DNA from: Sepioteuthis lessoniana
Lineage: Eukaryota; Mollusca; Cephalopoda; Myopsida; Loliginidae
Length of the DNA: 64,000 bases
Assembly: GCA_963585895.1 (NCBI GenBank)
Contig: OY757934.1
Coordinates: forward strand, 44,327,257-44,391,256
Direction: 5' to 3'
The notes beneath the pieces were generated by a model. That model made no database searches, was not told where the DNA came from, and was given only the letters and a program-made list of their open reading frames with translations. Positions 12,401 to 26,800 of the stretch are shown in pieces (position 1 is the stretch's first letter; each line of letters begins with the position of its first letter). The translations under genes were made by a program, and so were the position numbers.

Positions 12401-14338
12401 GTGCATTGATAAAATGTGTTTTCAAGAACACATACCTTCATATGATCTCAAGTCGGTTTATCATCTTGGGAACGAGCTATTATCCTGTCACTGTTGTTTT
12501 TTTCTTTACTTTTTTTTTTTTTTTGTTAACTTTTCAAATGGACAACTATTGTTCATAGTTAAAGTAATGATTTAATTTGTATAAGGGTCATTCAAAAAGT
12601 TCTAACCTCACCAAGAAAGAAGAACATGGTTGAAAATTTTCTTTGTGGCAACACACTCATCATCATCATCATGTCGTGCTGCCAGCATGGATATTCCTGA
12701 TCCTCTCTCGCCACTTCTCCCTATCGTTCATCGCCTCTGGCAGGTCTTCAGAGCTACATCCTGTATCCTCACATAGCTGTTGTATGGATGTTCAAGCTGG
12801 TCGTCCTGCTTTTGCTCGGCCATATATGGGGGTCCATAGGAGTACATCACTTATAAGCTCGTCCCTGCTTCTCCAGCAGTGTCCTGCGTGTCTGGTTCAT
12901 CTAACTTGGATAGTTTTTGTGATGGGAGGTAGGTGGCCGTATAGTTGGTGTCTTGTGGGGTGTTGCCTCCAGGACTTGTTCAATTATACTCGCAGCATTC
13001 TTGTGTAATTGCCGTCTAGCTTTTTATTCAGCCGTTTTGTTAGCATCCAAAAACTAGAAAAAACTACTTCAGATTTTTCTAGTTTTATTAGAAGTGGCAG
13101 TATGTTGCCACAAAGAAAATGTTCGACTATGATCTTCTTCTTTAGTGAGTCTTTGAACTGTTCAAATGACCCTCATATTTCAGCAAAGTAGATGTATGTG
13201 TGATAATAGTTATTGTAAGAAAATGGACTTGAAGAGCCATGTTGAAGTCCTAGGCTAGACTGTTTGAATTTCACTTCACTCTAAAAAGACATGAGTCCTT
13301 CACTTAAAAAGACATGAGTTCTTCTTTTCTTCCTTTAGTTATAGTTAAATAATAGGGCAGACTAGTTTGGTTTCTTTGTTTAGTGGCATAGCAACCTTTT
13401 TGGGTTATTTAATGCCATAGCCATTATTGTAGAAGAACAGTATATTTAATCTATAGCTCTGGGAATAAAGGAGCTCATACCTTTCTCAAGAGTTTTAGTC
13501 CAAAAGTGAACGTAATAGTGTGACTGGAGTTTGAACTCACTTACTATGATGTCACAGTCCAGCATGTTAACCACTATGCCATGGAGATTCTTCTCAGGAC
13601 AGACTGAGTTTTCTTGGTATGGCAACAAGTCAAGGAGAAGGTAAAACTCTAAATTAAAAACCTGATAAGTCCTGGTTGGAAAATCAGTGATACAGTGTAG
13701 TACCATTCTTCTGTAATCAGCTCATTCAAATATATATATATGCAGGCCTTCAACCCTGCACTGTCTTGTAGTTGACTAAATTAATGGCTTGGTTTTAGGG
13801 TGTCTTTTCCTTCCAAGCAGCACCTGCTACCTAACCTAATGCTTTTATCTATTACATATTTGTTGGCAGGCATTTTACATCGAGTGCATAAAGAAAATTG
13901 ATGTTTGCACTAAAGTTAACTTACCTAACATTTATATAGTAATTAAATATTATATTGATTTGTTCTAATTATATAGCAATTAATTATTATACTTATTTGT
14001 AGTTATCCCAGTTTGATAAAAAACTGCCAACAAAAAATCAAGATCAATATGACATTTTTGGTTTTGTTTCTATTTTTTTGTTTAATGGCATATCAACCTT
14101 TTTGGGTTACTTAATGCCAAATTCATTCTTGTAGAAAAACTCTAGTCCTACTATTTTAACCCCTAGCTGTGGGGGGATAAGAAGATTCATTTGTTTCCCA
14201 AGGGTATTTGTCTGAATGTGAATGTAATAGCTTGACTGGAGTTTGAATTCTTTTACTATGATGTTGCAGTTTAGCACGTTAGCCACTATATCATAGAGAC
14301 TCCCACCTATGACATTTTTTGATGCTTTATTTACATAT

Positions 14339-14371
<33 letters not shown>

Positions 14372-17300
14372 CAGTGGCGACTCTAGCCTATTTTTGCTAC
14401 TCGTGCCCCCCCCCGTCAACTTCAGTTCCCAACCTGTGGACCGTGGACCCAAAGTAAGTCATCATAGTTGCTATTGCGTGATTCTCCATTGTATAGCACA
14501 GATTGACAAACGTAACTTGCATGGTGTTTTTTTTGTAAACAATCAAGGTACTATATAATTTGTAGTCTTGTTAATACAGTAGATAAGATAATTTTTTTCC
14601 TTTCAAAAGTATAGAAGAAAAGAGAAGATGTTCATTACTATGACGAGAAAAATATGTTTATTAGAATAAAGAAACTGATGACAATATACACAGACACAGC
14701 TAGTAGTTTCAATTTCGCTTAAAATAAAGATTATTTGTTGAAAATGTATTCAAATAAACAAATTTTAGTTACAGAATGTAATATATGCAACATTCATTAA
14801 AGAAATAGAGATCTGTTAGTGAAAAAACAAATTAAAACACGCCATTTAACCAACATTTACCATAGCGATGATGATGACGTCGGGACGGCTATAATCTTCT
14901 ATCCCCCCCCCCTCTCTCTTCCCAAGACAGCTGTCAGCAGTCAGAATGTGCTAAGATTTTTGAGCATGATGTTTGGGTTGCTCTTGCTATTGGCTACAGC
15001 CAAAAGCGGATTTCTCTAACATTACTGTTATTGTAAGGGTTTCGTGCTCGGCACGGATTTGCGCGTGTTCAACATTATAGCCGATTTTATGGGATGTTCA
15101 ATGAATGTGACGGTGGCCGGACAAATGTAACACTATATTGGTGGCCCGCCAAGCAGACGATTCCTTTGTCTGTTTTGGCGCGAAACCAGACAAAGGGTTT
15201 TTGGACCTGAAATCTCGCTGTATCTGATGCAACACATAAACAACTGCTGAGATGGATGATGCTCACAATTGCAGGGAGCCCTCTGGGTATGAAGTATTGT
15301 TTGGAGTAGAACGCAAGATAGAGGTGTTTAAAAGTCCTCTGAGATAAAATGTAGCAGCAAGGTTGTGAGGGTCGGATATGTTTAGGTCCTGACATAGCAT
15401 TTGGCTAACCACAGAGACCATAATGCCCGTGACCCGTAAAGAGAAATGGTTAGCAGTCCTTTTCGACCAATTGGTTGAGAGTGGGGGAGCGGAGGAGCAG
15501 GCCATCCCAGCACATTGCAGTTTGTGGTAATTTTGTGGAGTAACCTCTATTGTGTGTGTTTTTGTAAAAGAAGCAAGGTGGGGTCCGTTTGAATTGTGAA
15601 ATTATGTTTGTATTATACCTTTATTTTGTTTTATTTCTGTGTTGTAATTTATTGTGAATAAATGACAAGGGTAAGAGGGGGTGTATGTAACACTATATAG
15701 GTGGCCCGTTAAACAGACGATTCCTTTGTCTGTTTTGGTGCGAAACCAGACAAAGGGTTTTTGGACCTGAAATCTCGCTGTATCCGGAAGTGGTAAGGGG
15801 ACACGAAAGAGAGTTGGTTGGGAACAGGAGCTGACAAGCAGTTGGCGTGGAACCACGGACAGGGGCAGTTGACACCGGAGCGGTGAGACAGTAGCAGAGA
15901 AGATAGGGTCCAGCGAAAAAGATCGAGTCAAGATGAGTCGGCATTCCAGTTGCTTTGTGGAATTTTCGCTAGTAACCCACGCTAGCGTTCGTCCATATAT
16001 GCTATCAGGAATGCAAAGTGTTGCATAACTCTCCTTCTGCTCTTGGTTAACCCCAAGCTTTGTTCGTGTTTGTTCGTTTGTCCTCCTATTTTCTCCGGCC
16101 CCCTCGATCGTATTCTTGTAGCGGTAAAGAAATTTGCATTACCCCCCTCGGAACCACTAGTTGATCACCGACCTGCCAAGAAGTGAACGGTTAGAAGAGG
16201 ATGAATGTGTGTGGGGGTGAGGGCGGTAACGTTACACAAAGACAATCCGTTCAAAACAGCATCGTTGTATTATTCCCAGATATATTGAACTAGTCCTGGA
16301 GGCAACACCCCACAAAGCAGCAGCTATACGGCCACCTACCACCCATCACAAAAACTATCAAAATTAGACGAACCAGACATGTGGGACACTGCTGGAGAAG
16401 TAGGGATGAGCTCATAAGTGATGTACTCCTGTGGACCCCTTCACATGGATGAGCAAAGGCAGTGTGACCAGCTCGAACCTACATACAGCAGCTCTGTGTA
16501 GATATGGGATGTAGCCCTACTGGAAGCGATGAATGATAGGCATGGGTGGTAAGGGAGGGTCAGGGATATTTGTGCCTATGGCATGACATGATGATGATGA
16601 TGATTTTTCTTGATTATCGTTGACTAAGTTCCCTTAGTTTTAGCAAAAAGTCTTGACTTTCGAAAGAGAAAATCCTTAGAAATACCCAAAAGAAGGAAAT
16701 ACCTTAGAATTTTCTTTTCCTTGATTTGATATTGTAATTTGTAATTAGTCCTTTGCTAATGGTGAATAAGCAGTTTTCTAAGTTTGTAAAAAGGTCAAAT
16801 TGAAATTGACCTGATTTTAGATAAGTTAACTTTTGTGTACACATTAATTTTCTTTGTGCATTGATTGCAAAATGTATGTGTGTCTACAAATATATAGTAT
16901 ATAAGGACTTCAGGAGGGACAGCAGGTGCTACCTTGTTAAAAAAAGACCCCTGAAACTGAGCTATTAATTTTGTGAATGACAAGCTAATGTGATGGACTG
17001 TGACATTGTAGTAAAAAAATTCCAACTGCAGTTGTGCTATTACTTTGGAAAAGCATGAACCTTCTTATCCCTCCAACTATTGGTTAAATACTCTTCTTCT
17101 ACAAGATGGATTTGGCATTAAAAAACCTATAAAGGTTGATATGCCATTAAACAGAGAAATCATACTAAACAAGCCTTGTCTGTCCTGGGGATTGTCCTTG
17201 TGGTGTAGTAAATAATGTGCTGGACTGCAACATCATAAGATTCAGATTAAAACCCTTGGGAAAGGTATGAGAGCCCCCTTAACCTTCATCACCATGGTTT

Positions 17301-20300
17301 AGATGGTACCATTACTGTTCTTCTATAAGAATGGATTTGGCATTAGATAACCCATGGAGGTTGATATGCCATTAAGTAAAAAAAAAACTAAACAAACTGA
17401 ACCAGTCTGTCCTATTATTTACCTATAATTGGTGAAAAAGAGAAGGGTTCATGCCTTTTTCAGGTCCATTTGAGTGAAGTGAAATTCAATCTTGTTCAGG
17501 AACTTTTTTTCTTTTATGGAAAAATAAATTTGTTAAATTTATTTTTTTTCTTTGATAGGTATCCCCTTGAAACCGATGTTAGCTCACCCGACAAAAGGAG
17601 TCAGTGAAGTCTTGTCTCGGTTTGATGGAGCCCTCTTCACTTGTGAATATAAATATGATGGTGAACGTGCACAGGTACAAAAATATTAAATGAAAATGTT
17701 ATTGAATTTCCAAATCATTACCCACATTGCCTTTAATTTCCCTCTCTCTGTCTCTCTCTCCAACTCTCTTCCTTTCTCTCTCTATAATTTCTGAGTCTAT
17801 AATTTCCCTCTCTCTGTCTCTCTCTCCAACTCTCTTCCTTTCTCTCTCTATAATTTCTGAGTCTATAATTTCCCTCTCTCTGTCTCTCTCTCCAACTCTC
17901 TTCCTTTCTCTCTCTATAATTTCTGAGTCTATAATTTCTCTCTCTCTGTCTCTCTCTCCAACGCTCTCCCTTTCTCTCTCTATAATTTCTGAGTCTATAA
18001 TTTCTCTCTCTCTGTCTCTCTCTCTCCAACTCTCTCCCTTTCTCTCTCTATAATTTCTGAGTCTATAATTTCCCTCTCTCTGTCTCTCTCTCCAACTCTC
18101 TCCCTTTCTCTCTCTATAATTTCTGAGTCTATAATTTCCCTCTCTCTGTCTCTCTCTCCAACTCTCTCCCTTTCTCTCTCTATAATTTCTGAGTCTATAA
18201 TTTCCCACTCTCTGTCTCTCTCTCCAACTCTCTCCCTTTCTCTCTCTATAATTTCTGAGTCTATAATTTCCCTCTCTCTGTCTCTCTCTCCAACTCTCTC
18301 CCTTTCTCTCTCTATAATTTCTGAGTCTATAATTTCTCTCTCTCTGTCTCTCTCTCCAACTCTCTCCCTTTCTCTCTCTATAATTTCTGAGTCTATAATT
18401 TCCCTCTCTCTGTCTCTCTCTCCAACTCTCTTCCTTTCTCTCTCTATAATTTCTGAGTCTATAATTTCTCTCTCTGTGTCTCTCTCTCCAACTCTCTCCC
18501 TTTCTCTCTCTATAATTTCTGAGTCTATAATTTCCCTCTCTCTGTCTCTCTCTCCAACTCTCTTCCTTTCTCTCTCTATAATTTCTGAGTCTATAATTTC
18601 TCTCTCTGTCTCTCTCTCCAACTCTCTCCCTTTCTCTCTCTATAATTTCTGAGTCTATAATTTCCCTCTCTCTGTCTCTCTCTCCAACTCTCTTCCTTTC
18701 TCTCTCTATAATTTCTGAGTCTATAATTTCTCTCTCTGTGTCTCTCCAGCTCTCTCTCTCTATCCCTCTTTTTCTATCTCAATCCCTTTTTCTCCATCTC
18801 TATTGCCTCTCTCTCTCAATGTCATTTTCTAAAATATTTTTCTTTTTCTTTGTCATTTTGTCAGATTTCATCTCATTCATTAGATAATATTAAAATAGGT
18901 TATATATATATATAACCTATCTCTAAAATGTGAAATCTTTCAAGCTGTAGCTATGAGAGTACTACTGTATGGTTGCACCATTTGGATTTTAGGGAAATGC
19001 TTGGAGAAAAAATTAAATGGGAGCTTTACAATGATGATGATGCTGCTGCATGCTGTTTTGCACAAATCCTGGAAGCAGCACCTTACAAAATAGCTGCTGA
19101 ACGGCCACTTACCTCCCATCACACAAACCATCCAAGTAAGATGAACAACAACATGCAGGGGACAGATGGAGAAGTAAGGATGAACTCATAAGTGATGTAG
19201 TTCAATGGACTCTTACACGTGTACACACCAGTGTCGACTGTCAGCAAAAAATTACTTTCATCAGCTTTGCAGATGTTGGATGAGGATTTGCCTAGAACGA
19301 TGGCTGATAGGGATGGATGGTGAGAGAGAGTCAAGGGAATCCATCGAGTTGGCATGCCCCAATGATGATACAAAAACAATTTATTCCAGTAATGTATAGG
19401 AAAATATATATAAATAAATTGAATAATTATTGTCTTTTTATCATACACCATTCCTTTTTCCAGCATAAATAATTTGGGAAGGAAATTGTGTTATTTTTTT
19501 AGGCTTTTATATATGGCCTAGTGGGTAGAGTGTTTGCCAATGGTCTGGAAGACCTGGGTTCAAATCCAGGTCGCGTGATACCAAAGACTTTAAAAATGGT
19601 ACTTGATACCTTCTTGCTTAACACTCAGCAATATAAGGTACGTATCAAGGGTAAAGTGGAGCAATCCAGGGAAAGGAGTAGCACCCTCCCCTACACCTTG
19701 GTGTTGTAGCTATTGAAAAGTGAGCCTTCTGGTCGCCCTCGACTACAGTTGCCAACTTTACTTTACATAATGATCCTTCTCTCAGGCTAGTCGTTTTTAG
19801 AAGCTCTTGAGGTTATAAGAGTGATGGTTTATATCATTTGTTTTAAATGGATATAACTGAAAATAAACTTTTGGGTTAACAAGACTCAAAACTGTTAAAT
19901 TATACAATAATTTATTAAACTTCTGTTGTGAAATATAATAATCTAAAATTATTATTTTGGAGAATCTAAGGCAGATGGTTGACTTTAAGCTTTCTACTTT
20001 GTTCTACTGTATTCAAGTGGCATGTAGTTTCCCTGTCTGATTTGGAAATGGAACTAGTTTGTTACCGTGCAGCTGTTCCTGATTCTCAACATTGAATAGT
20101 TATCTCATTTCAATGATTTCTGTCACAAATGCAGACTTTATTTATTCTGTCTCTAATGCGGACTTTATTTATTCTGTCTCTAACATGGACTTTATTTATT
20201 CTGTCTCTAATCTGGGCTTTATTTATTCTGTCTCTAATCTGGACTTTATTTATTCTGTCTCTAATCTGGACTTTATTTATTCTGTCTCTAATGCGGACTT

Positions 20301-21657
20301 TATTTATTCTGTCTCTGATCTGGACTCTATTTATTCTGTCTCTAATCTGGACTCTATTTATTCTGTCTCTAACGCAGACTCTATTTATTCTGTCTCTAAT
20401 GCGGAATTCATTTATTCAGATCCAAATAGGCTCTGAGTGTGATCAATTGCAATTATGAATGCAAAAAAATTAAAGACAGGCGACACTTTTAATCTGGAAA
20501 AAAATCTCAATGTAAAATAGGTTGGAAAAAAAATCAGAATTATTTGGATGAGTGTTAAAGGAATTCGCTTGGCATTTGATAGTGTGCCTTAAATTCTTTT
20601 CAGTGATGCATAAAATTTGATTTTCATTTTACAAGGTTAAAGGATTTATTGATTTGTTGACTTATTTTTGTTCAGATTCATGTGAAAGACGACGGGAAAA
20701 TAGAAATCTACAGCCGGAACTCTGAAGACAACACCTCCAAGTATCCTGACATTATTGAACGTATAAATAAATCATTTAAAGAGAATGTCAAGTCATGTGT
20801 TCTCGATGCTGAAGCAGTGGCATATGACAAGGAGAAACAAACAATTCTACCCTTCCAGGTTCTCAGCACTCGAAAACGAAAGGTAAAATGTTTACTCTTT
20901 TAATCGTCTGTTGGTAATTCCTTCAATATTTTTGTATTTTCAATATTTGTTCCATTTTTGAACAATAACTTTCATGCATTACTGATTTTCTTTTTGCATT
21001 TAATAGCTGTTAAAACCTGGTTGACTCTGACCTGGAGTGGTAGTGCCTGTTAGGGTCCCATCTATTGGTCAAATAGAGCTGTTTAAAAATGATTTAGTAT
21101 TTGATAGGACTGTGTGTGCAAAAAACCCAAATGCTTAACTATACAAAAAATGTAAATGTTCAATGAATGTGATCCCCAAACTTCTTGGCATGAAAAACCC
21201 TTGATGGGTTTACTTGTTAAGATTGTTCAATCATTTTCTGTTTTTTAATAACAAGAGGAATCATGAACCTGTCAGGTTTCTGTCGTAACAGCTGTCCATG
21301 ATGATATTGATGCTTTTATTTAGGAAGGAGTGAAGGATTCTTATCAGCATCTCATGGTTAATAGCTGTCCATGATGATACTGATGCTTTTATTTAGGAAG
21401 GAGTGAAGGATTCTTATCAGCATCTCATGGTTAACAGCTGTCCATGATGATATTGATGCTTTTATTTAAGAAAGAGTGAAGGATTCTTATTAGCATCTTA
21501 TAGTTAATAGCTATCCATGATTATATTGCGTTTTTTTAGGATAGAGGGTATTTGCATTTTATTGTTAATACCTATTATTTACAAATTACTGACCCTTTGG
21601 CCTTGTGAGTAGAGTGTTTACCAGTGGCCCAGGAATCATTTTTATTGTGTACCGACA

Positions 21658-21709
<52 letters not shown>

Positions 21710-23247
21710 ATCACATAGATATACTTGCTTCTTGATATGTACACCCGGGAACAGAAAATCTTATAGTGTCACAATATTTGTTATGAAACTGACACACTTT
21801 CTTGAATTACTTTTTTATTTTTGACCAAGAACTGTTTTGGCCCAGTCAGCCGGGTCTGTAGAATACACAGAATAAGACTCCTCCAACAAGTGTCCTGGAT
21901 ATAATACTAAACAATTTGATGGTGAGGCTCTAGTAATGCTAGAGCTTAGAAGAATGCAGAATACCCCTTCATTGCCATCGCTCCCTGGTCCACTTTGGCC
22001 TCTGAGTGGTAGCACTTGATAGGGTCCTTATCTATGGGTCAAATAGAACTGTTTCATATTTAAACTGTATGCAAATAAATGACTTGTGCTAAAATGAATT
22101 GGTAGAAATAGAACTGTTTGATCCTTTAACTGTGTGTTCCTACAAAATGTGTTTACAAATCATATATTTAATATATATGTAAAAACAGGATTTGGCAGTA
22201 AATAACCAACAATGGTTGATATGCCATAAAACCAGTCCAAACTGACAACTGTGTGGAAAAAGTTGGTAACAGTTGACACCAACTGTTACTAACATGGCCA
22301 TTTTTTATGTGGGTGGGGGAGTGGTAAATTGGTACATAGTCACAGTAAAACATGATATAAAAAAATGTTAGAAAGCGCTGGTCTAAATAATGATTGATTT
22401 ATTGATCTTTAAAATTTTTTCTTCTCTTCTAGGATGCATCAGCTGCAGATATCAAAGTTCAAGTTTGTGTTCATGCCTTTGACCTTTTGTACTTCAATGG
22501 GGAATCTCTTGTAAAGGAGCCACTCAGACGCAGACGTCAACTCTTGTGGGACAATTTTGTTGAAATTGAGGGTGAATTTGTATTTGCCAAATCTCTCACA
22601 ACATCAAATACAGAAGAAATTGCAGAATTTTTAGAGGAATCTATCAAAGGTAAATTCGATGTCTTCAGAAGATATTACGTTTGGTTTGTTGGGTTTTATG
22701 GCATATCAACCTTTGTAGGTTATTTAATGCCAAATCCATTTTTATGTAAATAGTTTGTTTTATTTCAATCAATTCAGTTAAGCATAAGTTTAATTATCAA
22801 AAACATTTCCATTTCAAACTATTCAAGCAGTTATATGTAACAATTTAGTTAAGTGTAAATACAGTTTTAATGTCGAAAAACAGTTCTATTTGAAATAATT
22901 CAGTTAAGCATAAGCACGCAGTTTAAATGTAAGTACGGTTTAATTGTCAAAAACATTTCTATTTCAAGCTATTCAGTTTACTCAAACAATTCATTTTAGC
23001 ATAAGTATACTGTTCTATTTAACCCATAGATAGGGCCCTATCAGGTGCTACCACTCGGGCCAGAGTGGACCTGGGAATAATGGCAATGAAAGGGTACTCC
23101 GCATTCCCCAAAGCTCCAGCACTGCTGGAACCTCACCATCAGATTGTTTAGTGTCAAATCAGGACACTCGTTAGGGGGTGGGGTCTTATCCAGTCAGTGT
23201 ATTCTGCAGCCCCATCCGACTGGGCAAAGATATTACTATTGGAGTTT

Positions 23248-23281
<34 letters not shown>

Positions 23282-23526
23282 CATATGCGTGTGTGTGTGT
23301 GTTTGATTGTATTGTGTTTGTGTGTCCAGATTTGCTCATAAGTAATTGAACGAGTGATTGGTTTTGAGTGTTAAAAGCAAGAACATTGTGTTAGAAAAAC
23401 AAATTTGATTGCAGTTAACAAAATTTGGTTTTTAATCTAATTTATTGCTGAAAATGTTACATTTCTCTGGTTTTTTTGTGCATAGAACACTGTTTTAAGA
23501 ATGCTTTAAGCATTAAATTTTAATCA

Positions 23527-23580
<54 letters not shown>

Positions 23581-23860
23581 TTTAACCCTTCCACATGAGC
23601 CGGGTGAGATATGAGGTCATTTTTTTAAGCAGAGTTCAGCAGGTTTGAATTCAGTTTTCCATCTCGTAGACTGAGTGCTATACCAAGGTTAAAGAACCCT
23701 GTTTGCCTTTATATCCATGACTGGAGGGAAAATAATTGGATTCATGCCTTTCCCAAGGGTATTAGTGTCATATGAATTGCAAACGCCCTCAGCTAGGGTT
23801 TAAACTTGTGTCACCGTGTCCATTTCCTATGACAATAACTATTACATCATGGACACCTCC

Positions 23861-23893
<33 letters not shown>

Positions 23894-26800
23894 CAAATTT
23901 TCCTATTGAGCTTAATGTATGAGAGCCTAACTGAACTGTTTGACTATCTACACAGATATGTTTATAGTGGTGAAGGCTTGTGTAGGAGTAGCCACCACAT
24001 TTTTGCATGAGCTGAAAACAGAAGAATGGTGCACTAATATGCCACAGATTTTCCGAACAACATTCCTCAGGTTTTAAATTCATCAAAAATTGCACCTCAT
24101 GGCAAAGTTTTTATTAAAGTATGTATTTATCCAACCCCTTCTATCATGAGCAGGATTTGATGCAAAGTCATTTGTTTTAGTGGAGTTCAACAATTTTGAA
24201 TTCTGAGTTTTCCTTCTCCTAGACTGGTTACCCTACATAGGCTAGAGAATTCAGTCTGCCCTACTATTTTATCCATTGGGGAAGAAGAACATTAAGTCTT
24301 ATTTACTATATATTTTACATTTTTTCTCAGCAATTTAATTGCATTTAGTTTTCTTGGTAACAACAGAAGTTAGATAATCTGGTGGAAAAGTACCTCTAGG
24401 TGGGTTGTTAGGGTATCAGCAGATTACTTGGCAGCCTATTTCCACTCCAATGATAGATTTTACTTGAAGAAAACAATTCCTGCCCTAAAGTATTGATAAC
24501 CTGATCATCAAATATTTATGCTGTCATCATTATCAAATCGTGCTGACAGCATGGATTTTCTTAACTCCTTCTCTCCATCCATCCCTATCATCCATTGCTA
24601 CTGGCAGGTCTTCCAAACTACATCCAGTGTCCACACAAAGCTGATGTAAATAAGTTCTCGCTGGTCAGCCAACACTGGCCTGTCCATGTGAAGGGGTCCA
24701 TATAAGAATGTTACTTATGGGTTCATCCTTGCTTTTCCAGCAGTGTCCCAAATGTCTTGTTCGTCTTACTTGGATGCTTTTAGAGATGGGAAGTAAGTGG
24801 CCGTATAGCTGTTGCTTTTAGGGGTGTTGCTCCCAGAACTTGTTCTTGATATCTTGTAGTATTCTTGTGTAGTTCTCTATGCATTTTGTTAACGTCCATT
24901 TGGTTCATCCATGCTGTAGTACTGACACAACCACAGACAGGATTTATGGTATTGAAAGATTAATATATGTAGATAACTCTCAAATTGAATTTAAATATGA
25001 GTTACTTTAAAGCTGATAAAATATAGAAATGCTTTCAATCTGAAAAACGTTATTGTAGTTTTCTTAATCTAAATTCTAAGTACTATATGACAGATTATAC
25101 TAGGTTATCATTTGTCTAGACTACGTACTTAGAACATCGATTGACAAAATCAGAGAGAATGGCTTCGAACTGACGAAGAAAAGAAGCAGAAGGTATCCCG
25201 CAACAACAATTACCGACGCTGACTACGCGGCGATACTGGCAAATACACCCGACCAAGCCGAAACACTACTGCATAGTTTGGAACGAGCAGCAGCAAGCAT
25301 AGGCCTCTATGTTAATGCACACAAAACGGAATATATGTGCTATAATCAAACGGGGGACATCTCCACTCTAGAAGGAACCCCTCTTAAACTAGTAGACAAA
25401 TTCACTTACCTAGGAAGCAGCGTCGAATCAACTGAAAAGGACATCGAAACGAGGTTAACGAAAGCATGGACAGCTATCAATAGGCTATCGATTATATGGA
25501 AATCAGACCTAACCGATAAAATGAAACGCAGTTTCTTCCAGGCAGTGGTCACATCGATACTGCTATATGGCTGCACTACATGGACACTAACAAAACGGCT
25601 GGAGAAGAAGCTAGACGGCAATTACACAAGAATGCTACGTGCAATCTTGAACAAGTCCTGGCGGCAAAACCCCACAAGACACCAACTGTACGGCCATCTG
25701 CCCCCTATCACGAAAACTATTCAAGTTAGACAAACCAGACATGCAGGACACTGCTGGAGAAGCAGGGACGAACTCATAAGTGATGTGCTCTTATGGACCC
25801 CCACACATGGCCGTGCAAAAGCAGGACGACCAGCATGAACATACATTCAGTAGCTATGTGAGGATACGGGATGTTATCTTGAAGACATACCTAGGGCGAT
25901 GAACGATAGGGAGGAGTGGTGAGAGAGAGTCAGGGATATCCGTGCTACCAGCGCGATATGATGATGATGATATATGGTACTAACAACAACAAATTAAGAA
26001 AAAAGAAAACAATCCCTGCCCTAACCTATTCTACTCGATAACTCAGAAATTGAATTTAAATAAGTTACTTTAAAACTAATGAAATATAGAAATACTTTCA
26101 ATCTGAAAAGTGTTGAGGACATGGAATTTAGACTTAAGAAAATTACAACAAAAAATGCCATTTTAATATAATTTGTGATCAAATCAACATCAGGAAAAAG
26201 AAAAAATTATTTTTTAAAAAGTTCCAAGACTTTTTACTTTAATTTCTGTTTTCTCTGCTACTAAATGTTTGATTAGAATACTGTCCTGTTCATCTTTTGA
26301 TTTATTCTCGAAAGCTGATAGCTGAGTTGGCTCGGGCTTTAGAATAAATGGACTGCATCTCTGTTTAGGGGTAAGACACCTTCAATGCGTGTCCTGGATA
26401 AGACACTAAACAATCTGTTGGTGAGGTTCCAATAATGCTGGAGCTTTGTAAAATGTGGAGTGCACCCTTTCATTGCCATTGTTCCCAGGTCCACTCTAGC
26501 CTGGAGTGGTAGCACCTGATAGGGTCCTATCTATGGGTCTAATATAACTGTTTGGCATTTAAACTGTGCAAACAAATAACTTATGCTAAATTGAATTTTT
26601 AGACATACAACTGTTTGATCATTTAACTGTGTGTGAACAAATGACTGATGTTTAATTGAATTGTTAGTGATAAAGAGCAATACTTTGAACCATTTAACTG
26701 TGTGCAAATGAATGAGTAATGTTGAGTAAAATCATCATCATCATCATATCGCGCTGGTAGCACGGATATCCCTGACCCTCTCTCGCCACTCCTCCCTATC

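Noticed and set aside
14373-14560. hAT transposon start CAGTGGCGACTC
   Set aside because: No matching inverted terminus or 8-bp duplication found.
17699-18621. Long frames rich in ERERE/SLSLSP on both strands
   Set aside because: Produced by a 66-bp minisatellite whose period is a multiple of three; no start context, introns or homology.
17732-18745. CRISPR-like regular array
   Set aside because: Units are contiguous near-identical repeats without unique spacers, in a spliced eukaryotic gene.
22487-22753. Extension of LIG1 exon past 22649
   Set aside because: The frame runs into the reversed end of a SINE C; the GTAAAT donor and continuity with GNCEGLMVK at 29949 fix the exon end.
25278-25838. 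Host gene of 186 residues
   Set aside because: It is the C-terminal part of an RTE-like LINE, present in at least ten copies in this window.
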